This document shows, one piece after another, positions 33,624 through 43,668 of a stretch of DNA of 64,000 nt. Source of the stretch: Eutreptiella sp. 'Long Island Sound 2002' (taxonomy: Eukaryota > Euglenozoa > Euglenophyceae > Eutreptiales > Eutreptiaceae); contig OZ038378.1 of the NCBI GenBank assembly GCA_964036045.1, forward strand, positions 168,007,975 through 168,071,974, given 5' to 3'. Made by a program: the position numbers and the translations under genes. Each line of letters opens with the position of its first letter. The stretch's first letter is position 1. The notes under the pieces are model-generated. The model was given only the letters and a program-made list of their open reading frames with translations, was not told the DNA's origin and searched no databases.

Positions 33624-36455
33624 TTAGATTTGTAGGACACGGATCTGTCGCTCACATAGGGGGTTGCTCGTGTGCGAGTAGGGGATCCCCGTAGACACCT
33701 GGACATTGAGGGATCTCAGGACCCTCTTGTACCAACCGGTATCTGAGCGTACTCGTACGTCCTCATCGGAGTTGATCTCCTTGGGCGCCCCATAGACACG
33801 AAACCACTCCTCCAGGAGTATCTTGATAGTCTCCTCCCCGGTAATGTGCTTGGTACATGGGAACACCCTGGTAAACCCGGTCAAGCCCCCGAACTTCGGC
33901 ATCTCCGTGTAGTCCACGTATAGAACACTGTTAGCACAGTGAGGGATGGGCAGGGTCGAGTAGAGACCTCTGTCCCTGATATCCCCTGGTTTGCAGGACC
34001 TGCACGGGCACTTGTCCACGATAGGCTGGAGGGTTTTCCGCAGTTGGTCGTCAATCCACGTAGTGTGGAACCACTGCTTGAACAGCCTCAGGGTACGGTC
34101 AGCACCCACATGACCGCTGGACTCATGGGTCAACTTCAGCAGCGCTGGGACTCTGTCACTAGGCACCACGATGCGGTCCTCGTGCCAGAGGTAGCTCTTG
34201 TCCCTCTTCCACTGATCTTGGTTGACCAGGAGGGGTTCAAGGCGTTTCTCGAGGCGCTTGTAGATATCCCTAAACTCCTTCAGGTACTCCGATTGTTGGA
34301 GTCCATCCAGGGGGCGTATCATAGTCATGTTGAGGTCCAAGTGGACGTCCATACGGCTGAACGCCTCCTTAGCCAGCGCTTCAGACCGGGCGCCAGTCAG
34401 GGCGTCGAAGTTGTTGCGGCTGATGTAGTCTGCACACTCGTTCTTCACTTCCTGGATATGCTGTACCGTCAGCCGTAGTTGACTGAGGTAGGTCCACCAG
34501 CGCCGTAGCTTGGCCTTCTCAGGTGGGGGGCCCTTCTGGAAACTGCGGACCGGCTCTTGGTCGCACAACCAGACCACAGGGTTACTCCCCAGCAGTCGTG
34601 CTTGTGAGGATAGCACTAGCATACCCGCGAGCAATTCCTGCTCATAGGTGGAGTAGTTGCCCCTGGCCTGGTTCCACTTCCAGTTCCAGTGGCCCAGAGG
34701 TACTAGGACCCACTTGTCCTCAGGGTAGCGGTGCTTGAGGGTTCCATCTCGGTTGAGACCTTCTGTCCCCCATTGGAAAATGGCCGAGTCGAACTCCTCC
34801 TTCTCTAGTGCTTGCCATTGGAACAACGTTCCACCACCGCCCACATTGCTGGCGTAGGTCAGCAGGATAATCTCCCCTTGTGCCCTAGGCACGCCCAAGC
34901 ACTTAGCGTTGGCCACCTTGTCTTTGAGCTCTTCAAACGCTTGTTGCTCTTGTGGGCCCCAGCGCCAAGTAGTACTCTTCTTGATCAAGTCTGTCAGAAT
35001 GGCGCTGGTGTAGGTGAAGTTTTTGATATGGCGGCAGTAGAAGTTGCACGCCCCAATGAAACTGCGTACATCATGAAGTCCTTTCTTGGGGTCTTCTTGT
35101 CGTACCTTAGCATCCATCGGGGGTTTGGCCTTAGAGGCTGCTGGGGTCCACCACCCATAGCCAACGTCAAACCCCAGGTACTGCATGGTCTCCTGCATGA
35201 ACTCACACTTCTCTAGCTTGAGTCGTGTGTGGTTCTCCTGGCAGACCGCAAAAGACTCACCCAAGAGGATAAGGTGGTCCTCCTGGGTATTGGTCCCGAG
35301 GCATACATCGTCGATGTGTGCTTCCATCTGGGCCCCACGGGATATAAGCTCCTGCACCTTAGGTCTCCTTCGTAGGATGGACAAGATCTTGTTCATCAGC
35401 TCTTGGAATAGAGCGGGTGCGTTGGCCACGCCAAATGGCATGACCGTCCACTTGAACACCCTCCCCTGAGGGGTGATGAGGGCTAGTAGCTCCTGAGCGT
35501 TGGGCGTCAGGTCCACTTGCCAGAATCCGCTCCTCTTGTCCATGTCCGTCTTGTAGCGACAGGAGGCTATCTTCTCAAGGGTAGACTCCATATTAGGAAT
35601 GGACCCTGAGTGGTTCAACGTTTTCTTGTTCAGCTCTCCGTAGTCCACTACCAGCCGTTTGGCTGTAGACCCAGGTTTAGCCACCAGGAAACAGGGGCTG
35701 CAGTGTAGGGGGTAGTCCCCGTCCTTGTACTCCAGGACTAGGCCAGCGTCGATACATTCTTGTATCTGTCGCTCAATCTCGTCGGCCTGCTCTTTAGGAG
35801 CTGGATAGGGTCTCCTCCGGATCTTGTGACCCACGAACTCGGGTTTCAGCTTGAGGTCCATCTGTACCAGCTTGTCACATGAAGCTGGAGGGGGTGGTTC
35901 TCCGAACACCTCCAGATAGGTCCTTATTAGCTTCTGCATTCGCGGGTCCAATAGCTTGATCTTGTCCCCCATGTCCTCGTCAGAGTGTAAGTTTTTTGCC
36001 CCCTGAGTAATAGATGTCGGGAGGTGATCCTCCACCAACTCTTCGCCCTTGGTAGTGTCCTTCAACCCTTGGTAGGCATATAGGAGGTCTTGTTCAACCA
36101 TCTCCGATGGACGATGGCAACATAGGCACGCTCGAGGGGGTTCACATACACATTCCTCCGAGATGTCCTCCTCCTCTGGGGTCCTCACATGGGCGCCCCA
36201 CACGCTCTTCATGAGCTTAAGATCTACCTCCCTTTGCCAGGTGGTGATCTTCTGTTCGAGGTCCTCCTTCAATTGGGATAGATCTCCCATACGTCCTTGC
36301 TTCAGTGGCCATGAGCTGCGGGTAGGTTTAGCGTAGCATAGCCTTTTTGCCACCAACTTCCCCTTGGAGTCCACATACTCCCTTAGCCTGGATCGAGGGT
36401 CCAGCTCTTCGTCCACGGGGTCTTCCACCCTCATGGGGAGTAGGATAGTCCACAC
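33624..36455 (-). pseudogene. pol: E2 reverse transcriptase, RNase H and truncated integrase
   Basis: About 943 codons. The RT has CSPCFLVAKPG, LVVDYGELN, FKWTVMPFGVANAP and the active-site AHIDDVCLG (IDD at residues 381-383). In RNase H the first catalytic aspartate is replaced: the motif reads LLTYASNVGGGG (Tyr534), where TDAS is normal; the later E and D are present (YSTYEQELL, WLCDQEPV). The integrase keeps its zinc residues (HESSGH and CPCRSC) and its D, D and E positions (D848, D897 or D899, E935) but stops at TAA after RQIRVLQI. The frame overlaps the protease frame by 25 nt in the -1 register and has no classical slippery heptamer there, so the shift may be a mutation. Confidence 0.8.
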
Positions 36456-37561
36456 TCAGAGACTCCATCAGGAACAGGTACATGGCAGGGAGAGTTGGGG
36501 GCGTTGGTGTCAGTCACGACGTACTCATCTCCTCCGGGTATAGTCTCAATAGCATCTTGAGGTCGTAGTCGATCCTTCAAGTCCCCCAAGGCGAGTCCAT
36601 CGCTTTCTCGTTGTATAGACTGGACCAGAGTCGGGTCCAGATCCTCCCAGGGGATGGGGGTAAGACCTCCGTCCACCACGCTGAGCATACTCCCCCATCT
36701 GTGTTTCCCAATAGGCGTCTTACACCCCAGAGGCACGTAGATGGCCTCATCAGGTAACCGAACAGAGCTGATAGTCAGCCTGTCCAGGAGGTTTCGCCAG
36801 TACTCGTTGCCCCCATGGGCTCCCCAATCGGGGGAACACAGGACCATACGGGAACGTTCCAAGGCCACCTTGGTCAGGACCTTCCCCAGTTCACTGAACC
36901 TGGGGTTCCCGTAGGCCATCCCGAAAGAGGGCCAGTAAAATTTGTAGCTGCAGTTCTTCCCCTTGCTGCAGTAAAGGTCCAGTACATGCTGCTTGTCGCT
37001 GGCGAACAACTCCACATTCAGGTCTTCTCTAGAGTAACCCAACTCCTTCAGACCTTGGTCTAGGACTTCCCCCAATAGTTGATAGTCCTCAGTTTCGGAG
37101 GCCGCCATCATGTTCGAAGGCTCCTCCTTCGATAGCCTCAGGTAGCTCAAGGTATGTTCCGACTGCTCCAGTGGCACGGACTCTCTGCGACTGCCGCGGT
37201 CCACGTAGAGGAGGTAGGGCGCTTGCAGCGTCAGGGATTGTATCTGGGAGTGCTGCACGAAGAAGTCAGTTCCCAATACAAAGTCGAAGGCCTCAGTGTC
37301 AATCACATAGAACCGATGGGCGATAGTCCGGGAGCCCATAGATACCTCCACTTCACAGTCCCCGCAGCTGTGCACCACATGTCCATCCCTCATTCGTATA
37401 GCCGCGGTGGTCATAGTGTTCTTCAGGCTCCCACAAGGTAAAATTGTCTTGGCCACTATAGATATGGTGGCGCCAGTATCCAATACCCCCAGGTATTCAC
37501 GTCCCCCTAGTCGGATACGTACCCCAAACACTAGGTCCTGGGTGCCACCGGAGCGTCCCCG
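36431..37561 (-). CDS. pol: E2 protease and Dam-like module
   Basis: In the same frame as gag and open directly after the gag UGA. An aspartic protease with EYLGVLDTGATISIVAK starts close to the N-terminus (DTG about 27 residues after the stop). A module follows with LNVELFASDKQHVL and AYGNPRFSELGKVLTKVALE, then MVLCSPDWG. This aligns with the NPPF segment and following strand in E3, with NPRF in place of NPPF. It ends at TGA near 36431, where the RT frame takes over in the -1 register. Confidence 0.7.
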   Translation of the reverse strand, partial: RGRSGGTQDLVFGVRIRLGGREYLGVLDTGATISIVAKTILPCGSLKNTMTTAAIRMRDGHVVHSCGDCEVEVSMGSRTIAHRFYVIDTEAFDFVLGTDFFVQHSQIQSLTLQAPYLLYVDRGSRRESVPLEQSEHTLSYLRLSKEEPSNMMAASETEDYQLLGEVLDQGLKELGYSREDLNVELFASDKQHVLDLYCSKGKNCSYKFYWPSFGMAYGNPRFSELGKVLTKVALERSRMVLCSPDWGAHGGNEYWRNLLDRLTISSVRLPDEAIYVPLGCKTPIGKHRWGSMLSVVDGGLTPIPWEDLDPTLVQSIQRESDGLALGDLKDRLRPQDAIETIPGGDEYVVTDTNAPNSPCHVPVPDGVSECGLSYSP

Positions 37562-37564
37562 TCA
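37562..37564 (-). promoter_or_regulatory. E2 gag/pol stop codon, predicted readthrough site (UGA CGG)
   Basis: gag ends in UGA followed by CGG. The same frame continues straight into the protease without another stop. UGA-CGG is a known leaky context in several plant RNA viruses. Possible downstream pairing (CCTAG with CTAGG, spaced 23 nt) is weak. Confidence 0.6.
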
Positions 37565-40060
37565 GAACTCCGCGGGACAGGTCACCTCGAACCCCTTGTT
37601 CCGTAGCTTGCGGGCCATCCTCATGAAACGGCTTCTCTTCTTAGCGTTGCCGTCATCACCGCCTTCATGCTCACGTTTAGCCCCTTGTTGTTGCTGGGCC
37701 TGCGTTTGTGAGCGTGTGGTAGGACCAGACTGCCCTCCAGAGGGCTCGGAGTTCCCCCCTTGATTAGGGTTGGGGTTGCCTCCGTTCTTGTCCGTCTTCT
37801 CGTTGTCCTTGTCTGGCTGGCGGTTAGCGCCTCCTCCTCGTCCACCTTGACTCTTGTCTTGCTCTTGTCCACGTTCTTTCGACTTGCCCTTGCCGGAGTC
37901 GTTGCCCTTGCCTTTGCCACCACCTTCGTCAGAGCCTTTGCCAGGATCCTCACCTTTCAGCTTCGCCGACAGGCGCTGCTTGTGGTAGCACTCTTCCTCG
38001 TAGTGCTTCCTCTTCCCGCAGAAGGCACAGGTGATTGTACACCAGTAGTGATCCGGCAGCTTCGCCTTGGCGCCGGTGTTCTTCTCCTGCTGCTTCCTTT
38101 GGACTACGAAGCAGTCTCGCTGCTCGCAGTCAGGGGCGTGCTGCAGGTGGCCCTGCTTGTCTCTGGCATCACACCAGAAGAGCTCCTTGACGTTTTCCAT
38201 GATACGGGCGTGGGTGTGTTTGGGGGTAGTCCCCTGCCCAGGTCTGGATCCTCGGTACCCTTTGCCATGGCTTCCAGAGCCTCCTCCTCCAGGACGGTAG
38301 TTGTTCAGGTGCTGGTCGCTTTCTTTCTCCAGCGCCAGCTCCAGGAGTAGTACGCATAGATCCTCGTAGCGGAGGGATCTAGCCTTGCGCTCTGCCGTTG
38401 AACAGCACTCGTCCCACAGCTCTCGAGGGAGCTTAGCCACCAACCAGAAAAGCAGGTCGTCGCTGCTGTAGGAACCGGGCGTCAATCGTCCAGCCCAGTG
38501 GTCCAGGTCAGCCAACAGCTCAGAGACCCTGCCAGGTTTGGGGTTGTTGGGCAGCACGGCCAGGCTCTGGATCTCGGCCCTGATGGAGAGGTCGGTTTCA
38601 TAGGTCGGGTACTGCCTCTCCAAGGCAACCAACACATCGGCAAAGGTGGCGGAGTTAGTCACGATCTGTCTGACCTGCTTCTCCAGGTACTTGGTCTTGT
38701 AGCACTGCAGGAGCAGATCGCACTTGACCCGTCCACTAGTGTGGGTTTGGCCGGTCAATCGGAGAAGGCGGCCAAAATTCTCAGCGAACTCGCTGAGGTC
38801 CTTGCCTGTGACCTCAGGCAGGTTCACCACGATCTTGGAGGTGGCGATAGCCTTAGCCTCCTGAGACCTGCGTCCGTCAGGGCGTCGGGTCTTCCTCTTC
38901 TTCTTCTTCTTCCTCCCACTTGGGTTCTCGGGGTCCTCCGGGTCGTCGTCCTCCGAGGGCGAAGCAGAAGTCATCGACGGCGGCTCATCATCGGAGGGGT
39001 CTCCTCCTAGATCACTAGAGCCATAGGGCTCCACGTCAACCATTGCCCTCAAGGCTGTCAGCCCCAGCCGGTCCAGCTCGGCTCTCGTAGAATTCGTCAC
39101 GTGGCTGTAGGGCGGCTGGGCCGTTCTTGGTAAGAAAGGGCTTCTCGGTATCGCTGAAGGGGTCGGCATCGGTCGGCTCCTCAGGCTCCCCAGGGTGTTT
39201 GTCAGCCCTGCCACCAGGTGGTTGGACTGTACTTGATGGGGTGACATTCCCACCGTGGTAGGTGACGCTTGGGGCGGTATCATCAGGGGCTCCAGTTTAT
39301 CTCGAATCTCTTGAGTGAGGTCGCCAACAATTTTAGAGGTTGCTCCTCGGAGCACCTCGTTGATCTCCGACCGCGTCAGGAACCCGTTGGAGGATATCCC
39401 CGATCCTCTACTCCTGCCTCCAAGAGACTCAGGTCCTCTCCTCAAGCCACTCAGGGTTGCATACCCAGGAACATCCACATTGGCTCCCGTAGCGGGTAGA
39501 GGATGGTGATAGTCAGCCACATACCATCGCGGTGCAGAACTGGAGGTCACCGGCTCACTGGCAATGGTTGCCTCAGGAAACGCAGTGGTAGGTGGGTTCA
39601 CACCATGGGCAGGGTAGGTAGGCATACCAGTAAAGCCTGTGCCCTCAGCCATAGGCGGGTTGGTTATGGGTGTGGATGTTGCAGCGGCTGGGTCTGGAAT
39701 TGGGAGTGTGGTGATTATAGGAGAGGGTGATGCGTGGAGGCCAGAAGCGCTTGGTGCGCCCTCGAAGGTAGGATCATTCGTCGGGTCATGCCCTTGGTCT
39801 GCTCCTTCGTCTGCTATGGTTTCTCCAGCATCCTTCTCGCTCTCTCTCTTTCTCTTCACAGGATGAGTGTCCACCTCCTCGACTGAGAGGGCCCGGAAGG
39901 CCGACTGGAGTCCTTCCAACGAATCCTCCGCCACGTCCACTGGCCCATGTAAGGGCTCCGAAGGTACAGCGCTAGGTCCAGGTCCAGGTTCACCAGGTGC
40001 TGGCATTGCTGGTGCCTCAGGCACCGTCTTCACGTCGGTGTCCTCTTTCTTGGTGTCCAT
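37562..40060 (-). CDS. gag: E2 Gag, 832 aa
   Basis: Starts at ATG 40060 (MDTKKEDTD) with a G at -3 and +4, 90 nt downstream of the primer binding site. The N-terminal 400 residues are acidic and Pro/Ser/Thr-rich and probably disordered. A capsid-like helical region covers about residues 411-590 (VVNLPEVTGKDLSEFAENFG...). It is followed by a Gly-rich linker and a canonical zinc knuckle CX2CX4HX4C (CAFCGKRKHYEEEC, residues 678-691), and a Gly/Lys/Gln-rich basic tail. It would form the particle and bind the element RNA. The frame is intact. Confidence 0.85.
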   Translation of the reverse strand: MDTKKEDTDVKTVPEAPAMPAPGEPGPGPSAVPSEPLHGPVDVAEDSLEGLQSAFRALSVEEVDTHPVKRKRESEKDAGETIADEGADQGHDPTNDPTFEGAPSASGLHASPSPIITTLPIPDPAAATSTPITNPPMAEGTGFTGMPTYPAHGVNPPTTAFPEATIASEPVTSSSAPRWYVADYHHPLPATGANVDVPGYATLSGLRRGPESLGGRSRGSGISSNGFLTRSEINEVLRGATSKIVGDLTQEIRDKLEPLMIPPQASPTTVGMSPHQVQSNHLVAGLTNTLGSLRSRPMPTPSAIPRSPFLPRTAQPPYSHVTNSTRAELDRLGLTALRAMVDVEPYGSSDLGGDPSDDEPPSMTSASPSEDDDPEDPENPSGRKKKKKRKTRRPDGRRSQEAKAIATSKIVVNLPEVTGKDLSEFAENFGRLLRLTGQTHTSGRVKCDLLLQCYKTKYLEKQVRQIVTNSATFADVLVALERQYPTYETDLSIRAEIQSLAVLPNNPKPGRVSELLADLDHWAGRLTPGSYSSDDLLFWLVAKLPRELWDECCSTAERKARSLRYEDLCVLLLELALEKESDQHLNNYRPGGGGSGSHGKGYRGSRPGQGTTPKHTHARIMENVKELFWCDARDKQGHLQHAPDCEQRDCFVVQRKQQEKNTGAKAKLPDHYWCTITCAFCGKRKHYEEECYHKQRLSAKLKGEDPGKGSDEGGGKGKGNDSGKGKSKERGQEQDKSQGGRGGGANRQPDKDNEKTDKNGGNPNPNQGGNSEPSGGQSGPTTRSQTQAQQQQGAKREHEGGDDGNAKKRSRFMRMARKLRNKGFEVTCPAEF

Positions 40061-40150
40061 CTCCGTTCGCCCTTCTGCTTATATATGACTGATCTCGGCG
40101 CACTGGTTGTACGGCACGGGGTTGCTGCCGGTACGCAGAGACAGTCTGCC

Positions 40151-40162
40151 TCTGCTACCAGA
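40151..40162 (-). promoter_or_regulatory. E2 primer binding site (initiator tRNA-Met)
   Basis: In element sense TGGTAGCAGAGG, directly after the 5' LTR. It is complementary to the 3' end (CCUCUGCUACCA) of an initiator tRNA-Met of the animal/fungal AGCAGAG type. E3 has the same site. Confidence 0.8.
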
Positions 40163-40587
40163 AAGTTTTATAGTGATTTCAACACTGTGTGTTTGTTGTG
40201 CCTCTCCTGCTGCTTGCTGCTGGTGTAGGGTTTCCTGCTGCTTGTTTTTGATGAGGAAAATGTTTTATTTGATGAAATACAACCAATCCAGGATAGCCGA
40301 AGCCAGAGATAAGCAAGTAGAAGAGAATCAGGATCAAAGCATGAAGGGCTGCAGTGTAAACAGTGAAAGATGTTAGAATATTCAAAGAAACTGCAACTCA
40401 GGGCACATCGGATTGCATATTCACAAAGATAGCTGAACTGTTTTGGAAAAAGAGTTGGAAAACTGCCCCATAGGCACTCAATCTCCATAGTGCCATCTCA
40501 GGAGATGTGCACTCTTTGTTTTGGGTCCCATATGTGCTGAGGTGGCAGGGCATGTGGCGATGAGGTCACTGCCATGTCACATGGGAT
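40162..40587 (-). repeat. E2 5' LTR, left part
   Basis: Matches 9038-9465 of the other LTR. It is cut by the E3 insertion at GGGAT (40583-40587) and resumes at 51371. Confidence 0.85.
40583..40587. repeat. E3 target-site duplication, left copy (GGGAT)
   Basis: GGGAT here and at 51366-51370 flank E3. The unoccupied version of the site is at 9461-9465 in the other E2 LTR. Confidence 0.95.
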
Positions 40588-41119
40588 TGAAAGTGCTGCC
40601 CTGGGTCGTTGATGGTGCCGGAGGGCTCGGGGCCGGCAAGACCAGTGGGGCAGGCACGCGAGGAGTCTCCCTGAACGTTGCTATTAGGGGTGGAACCGGA
40701 TACTCGGACACCAACGGAGGCGAGAGCAGCAACAACTGAAGCAAGGTCCATGCTGATTGTGGTCCGGCAGAAAATCCCAGTCTATGAAGAAAATTGATGC
40801 GGATTATTCTGAATACATCTGAGTGTCCAAAACTGTCTGAAAAGATTTAAATAATCCAATTATGTAAAAATGTTTGGCCGATCTGGCCCGCCAGCGCGCG
40901 TCAGCGGCAAATGGCAATTCCAGCTAAAATAGCGGAACGCGGCGGATTTACGGGAAATGGACTGCGGAATCAAATCCGGCATATCAGAAATATATAGGAA
41001 ATATCCTGTGACTGAGCTGCGAGGCGGCAATTCCGCCGAAGCAAAGAAAATGACCAAAATGTAGCCAATCTGGGCAGAATGTCTGAAAATCTGAGCAGAT
41101 GGGGCTAGCCGCACTTACA
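40588..41119 (-). repeat. E3 3' LTR, 532 bp
   Basis: Same length as 50834-51365 and almost identical. It carries a stranded copy of the first 50 or so gag codons, because gag begins inside the LTR. Confidence 0.95.
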
Positions 41120-41129
41120 CTCCCCCTCC
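41120..41129 (-). promoter_or_regulatory. E3 polypurine tract
   Basis: In element sense GGAGGGGGAG lies immediately before the 3' LTR (which starts TGTAAGTG). Confidence 0.85.
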
Positions 41130-42777
41130 AAAAACACACTGGGGTGTGTCGCTACGTCAACAAAGAACGTAGTGCGGGTAAGTCCCAGAAAAACATAGAA
41201 ATGTAGCCTCGATGGGGCGAAATCTGCTTGATCTGACCTGATTTGGGCTGAATTGGCACTGAATCAGGCTGGATGAACCTGAAATGAGACAGAATGAGAA
41301 GTGACGAACAGTCCTCCGTGCTGTAAAACATTAGGTTAGGGGCTAAAAAGCATGTAAACGTATCGAGAATCGATACCAAACCATGCATTGGTTGAGAATG
41401 AGGTAGATTATTGATGGATTGAGTGGGGGGATCATGAAATGGAGTGACATCTCAGCGCTCTGGCACAGTTTCGCTGTCGCGGGCACGCTACGGTGTCCTC
41501 GCCGAACTCTACATCGTGTTATTCCCGCTTTTCTCGTTCTGAAAAGTGCAGCATGTGGCTCAGATTTGGCGCATCTGGTGGATGATCACAAGATTGAGCA
41601 AGATTAAGAATCATTTGGAGCAGGGATGAAGGAGATTAAACACTCACAGAGAGGTAAAACAAATACAAATGTAGTCTACAGACCCTAAGTGAATCACGGA
41701 AGGTTAGGGTGTTTTTCTGTGCACCTAGATCTAAACAGATCTTCGAGGAATGAGAGGAGATGACAAGGAAATCAACCCAAATTGTCCTAAAATGAGTAAA
41801 TTCCCTAAGATGAGGGTGAAATGAGGCGGAATGTCTACAACTGAAACTACTAACACTTTCGTTTAGACTAGAGTTAATATATATTGTCGTTTATTCAGCT
41901 CATTTGTGCTTTCCGGCACGTTGGTTCGCGAGCATCTAACAGATTCTATCAAAATGTGGATCATGTGATGATGCATCATGATGGGACATGCTGGCCCTGG
42001 ATCCTTGGCATGTAACGCGCCGAAGGTTCACTGAAGGCGCTTTACTGACAGTATATAACTGAGAGACACCGAATTTACAGTGGCGGTGCTGTCAATCGAC
42101 TTGGACAAGGCCAATCTTTCGATGAAGTCCCACAAGACACTTGGATTCACCATTTTCGACAGTTTCAGGTCGGATTGAGCTCACATTGGCGTGTGCCAAA
42201 AATACAACGAAGCTTACGGACTTCAGAGGTTGCTTTTAGAAGTCCCTAGAGCTCCTATCTGAAGGTTGTCTGAACAATTGACGTCTGGGTTTCGTACAAC
42301 AGTGGCAGAATGATTGACAAACCTGAGAAATTCAAGGTAAATTTGAGGATCCTGGATCTGAATCTGGACTTTGGCGTCAGCATCACAGCAAATGAAGGTG
42401 AGATCTGAGTTCCTGGCGTCGCATCTGGTGCAGCCAGTACTACAGGGGATACCTGTAGGGGTGAATGTCGCTGGCCAGCGTTTTGATTATGTACATTTGC
42501 TTCCATCTGCACGAGTAGCCAAATTCCAAAGATGCACAGACCAACAGAGACAAGATTACCCCGAATCTGCCTGAATTAAGCCTGAGTTTGGTTTTTTCTG
42601 AACACGGCAGCACACTCCGTGGCTTTCGGTTTTCGACTTTCGATACACTACCGAACGGAGACCAAAGAAAAATTGATTGATTGACGTCAAATTATCAAAC
42701 ATTCGCAGTTCTCCACATCATGACATAAACAGAAAGAATGAACAGTGGATTGAGCAGAATGTGGTAGGATGGCTTCC
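41130..42777 (-). other. E3 3' non-coding region
   Basis: About 1.65 kb between the pol stop codon and the polypurine tract. AT-rich with only short frames; no accessory gene is recognisable. Confidence 0.6.
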
Positions 42778-43668
42778 TCAATTCGGCCAAGCACGAATAC
42801 ATGTGACCACCAACCTGTCTGGCCTGGCCCTCGTACGGCTTGGGCGCTGCAAATCAGCGGCCGAACTCGAAGCTTGGTCCTCATTTGGCTCCTGGGCTGG
42901 CCTGACCGCAGGAGGGGGGATCGACGGATCAGCCCTGGAATGTGGCAGCTGAGGGCCGTAAAAGGCTGGATCTCGATTCACCACCGGTCGTTTTCCGTCG
43001 CTCTCCACTTGTCTGTCTAGTTTCGACAAACAGTCTGTCAGGAGTACTCCAATTTCGGGGTGCTTCTTCAAGAAGTCGATGAACCCCTTGGTGTATCCAT
43101 GGACAAAAGATTGGGCTGGTTCCCAGTTGTTGTGACTGGAATCAAAGCCCCTCCACTCACACAGAAATTCCCATTCGCCCTTGGCGTCACGTCTTGCTTC
43201 AACAATCCTCTTGAGTTCGTACTTTCCCCCTTCGATGACCCGATCAGACAAAAACTTCGAAGTCCAAAAAAGGGGTTTAACCCGATCCTTGGGGGAGGGG
43301 ATCTCTCTCTTGAGGCGATCGCCCGAAACGTCAATTTCCCTGCTGACATCCACACGAATCCTCCACCTGTTCTCACCAAGACGCGCTGTAACAGCGAATG
43401 GCCCCTCCCACAAGGGAAGAAGCTTGTCATCTCCGTCCAGGGTGGTTTCGGATTTTCGAAGCCAAACTCGATCATCGACTTCAAAATTGTGGGGGTTTTT
43501 TCGGCCTTGATTTTGGACCCAAAGCCAGTCAGCTTGATGCTTCTCGATTAATTTCGACACAGTCTTATCTGCTCGTTGGACTTCGTCCAAAAACAGCGAA
43601 GCATCTTTACAGGGGCGAGGATTATTCAACGGCATGTTCCACCAACACTTCTTTCGTCCAAAGACAAT
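42778..43668 (-). pseudogene. pol: E3 integrase C-terminus and chromodomain
   Basis: In the same frame as 43669-47961, separated from it by one TAA. It contains the integrase C-terminal barrel (FEVDDRVWLRK...LWEGPFAV) and a chromodomain (YELKRIVEARRD...FLCEWRGFDSSHNNWEP, about residues 139-190 from the Met at 43635), followed by a Ser/Pro-rich tail. It ends at a TGA (42778-42780). The chromodomain would target integration to particular chromatin. Confidence 0.85.

Noticed and set aside
36431-36455. Programmed -1 frameshift between E2 protease and RT
   Set aside because: The 25-nt overlap has no X XXY YYZ heptamer; a mutation is at least as likely.
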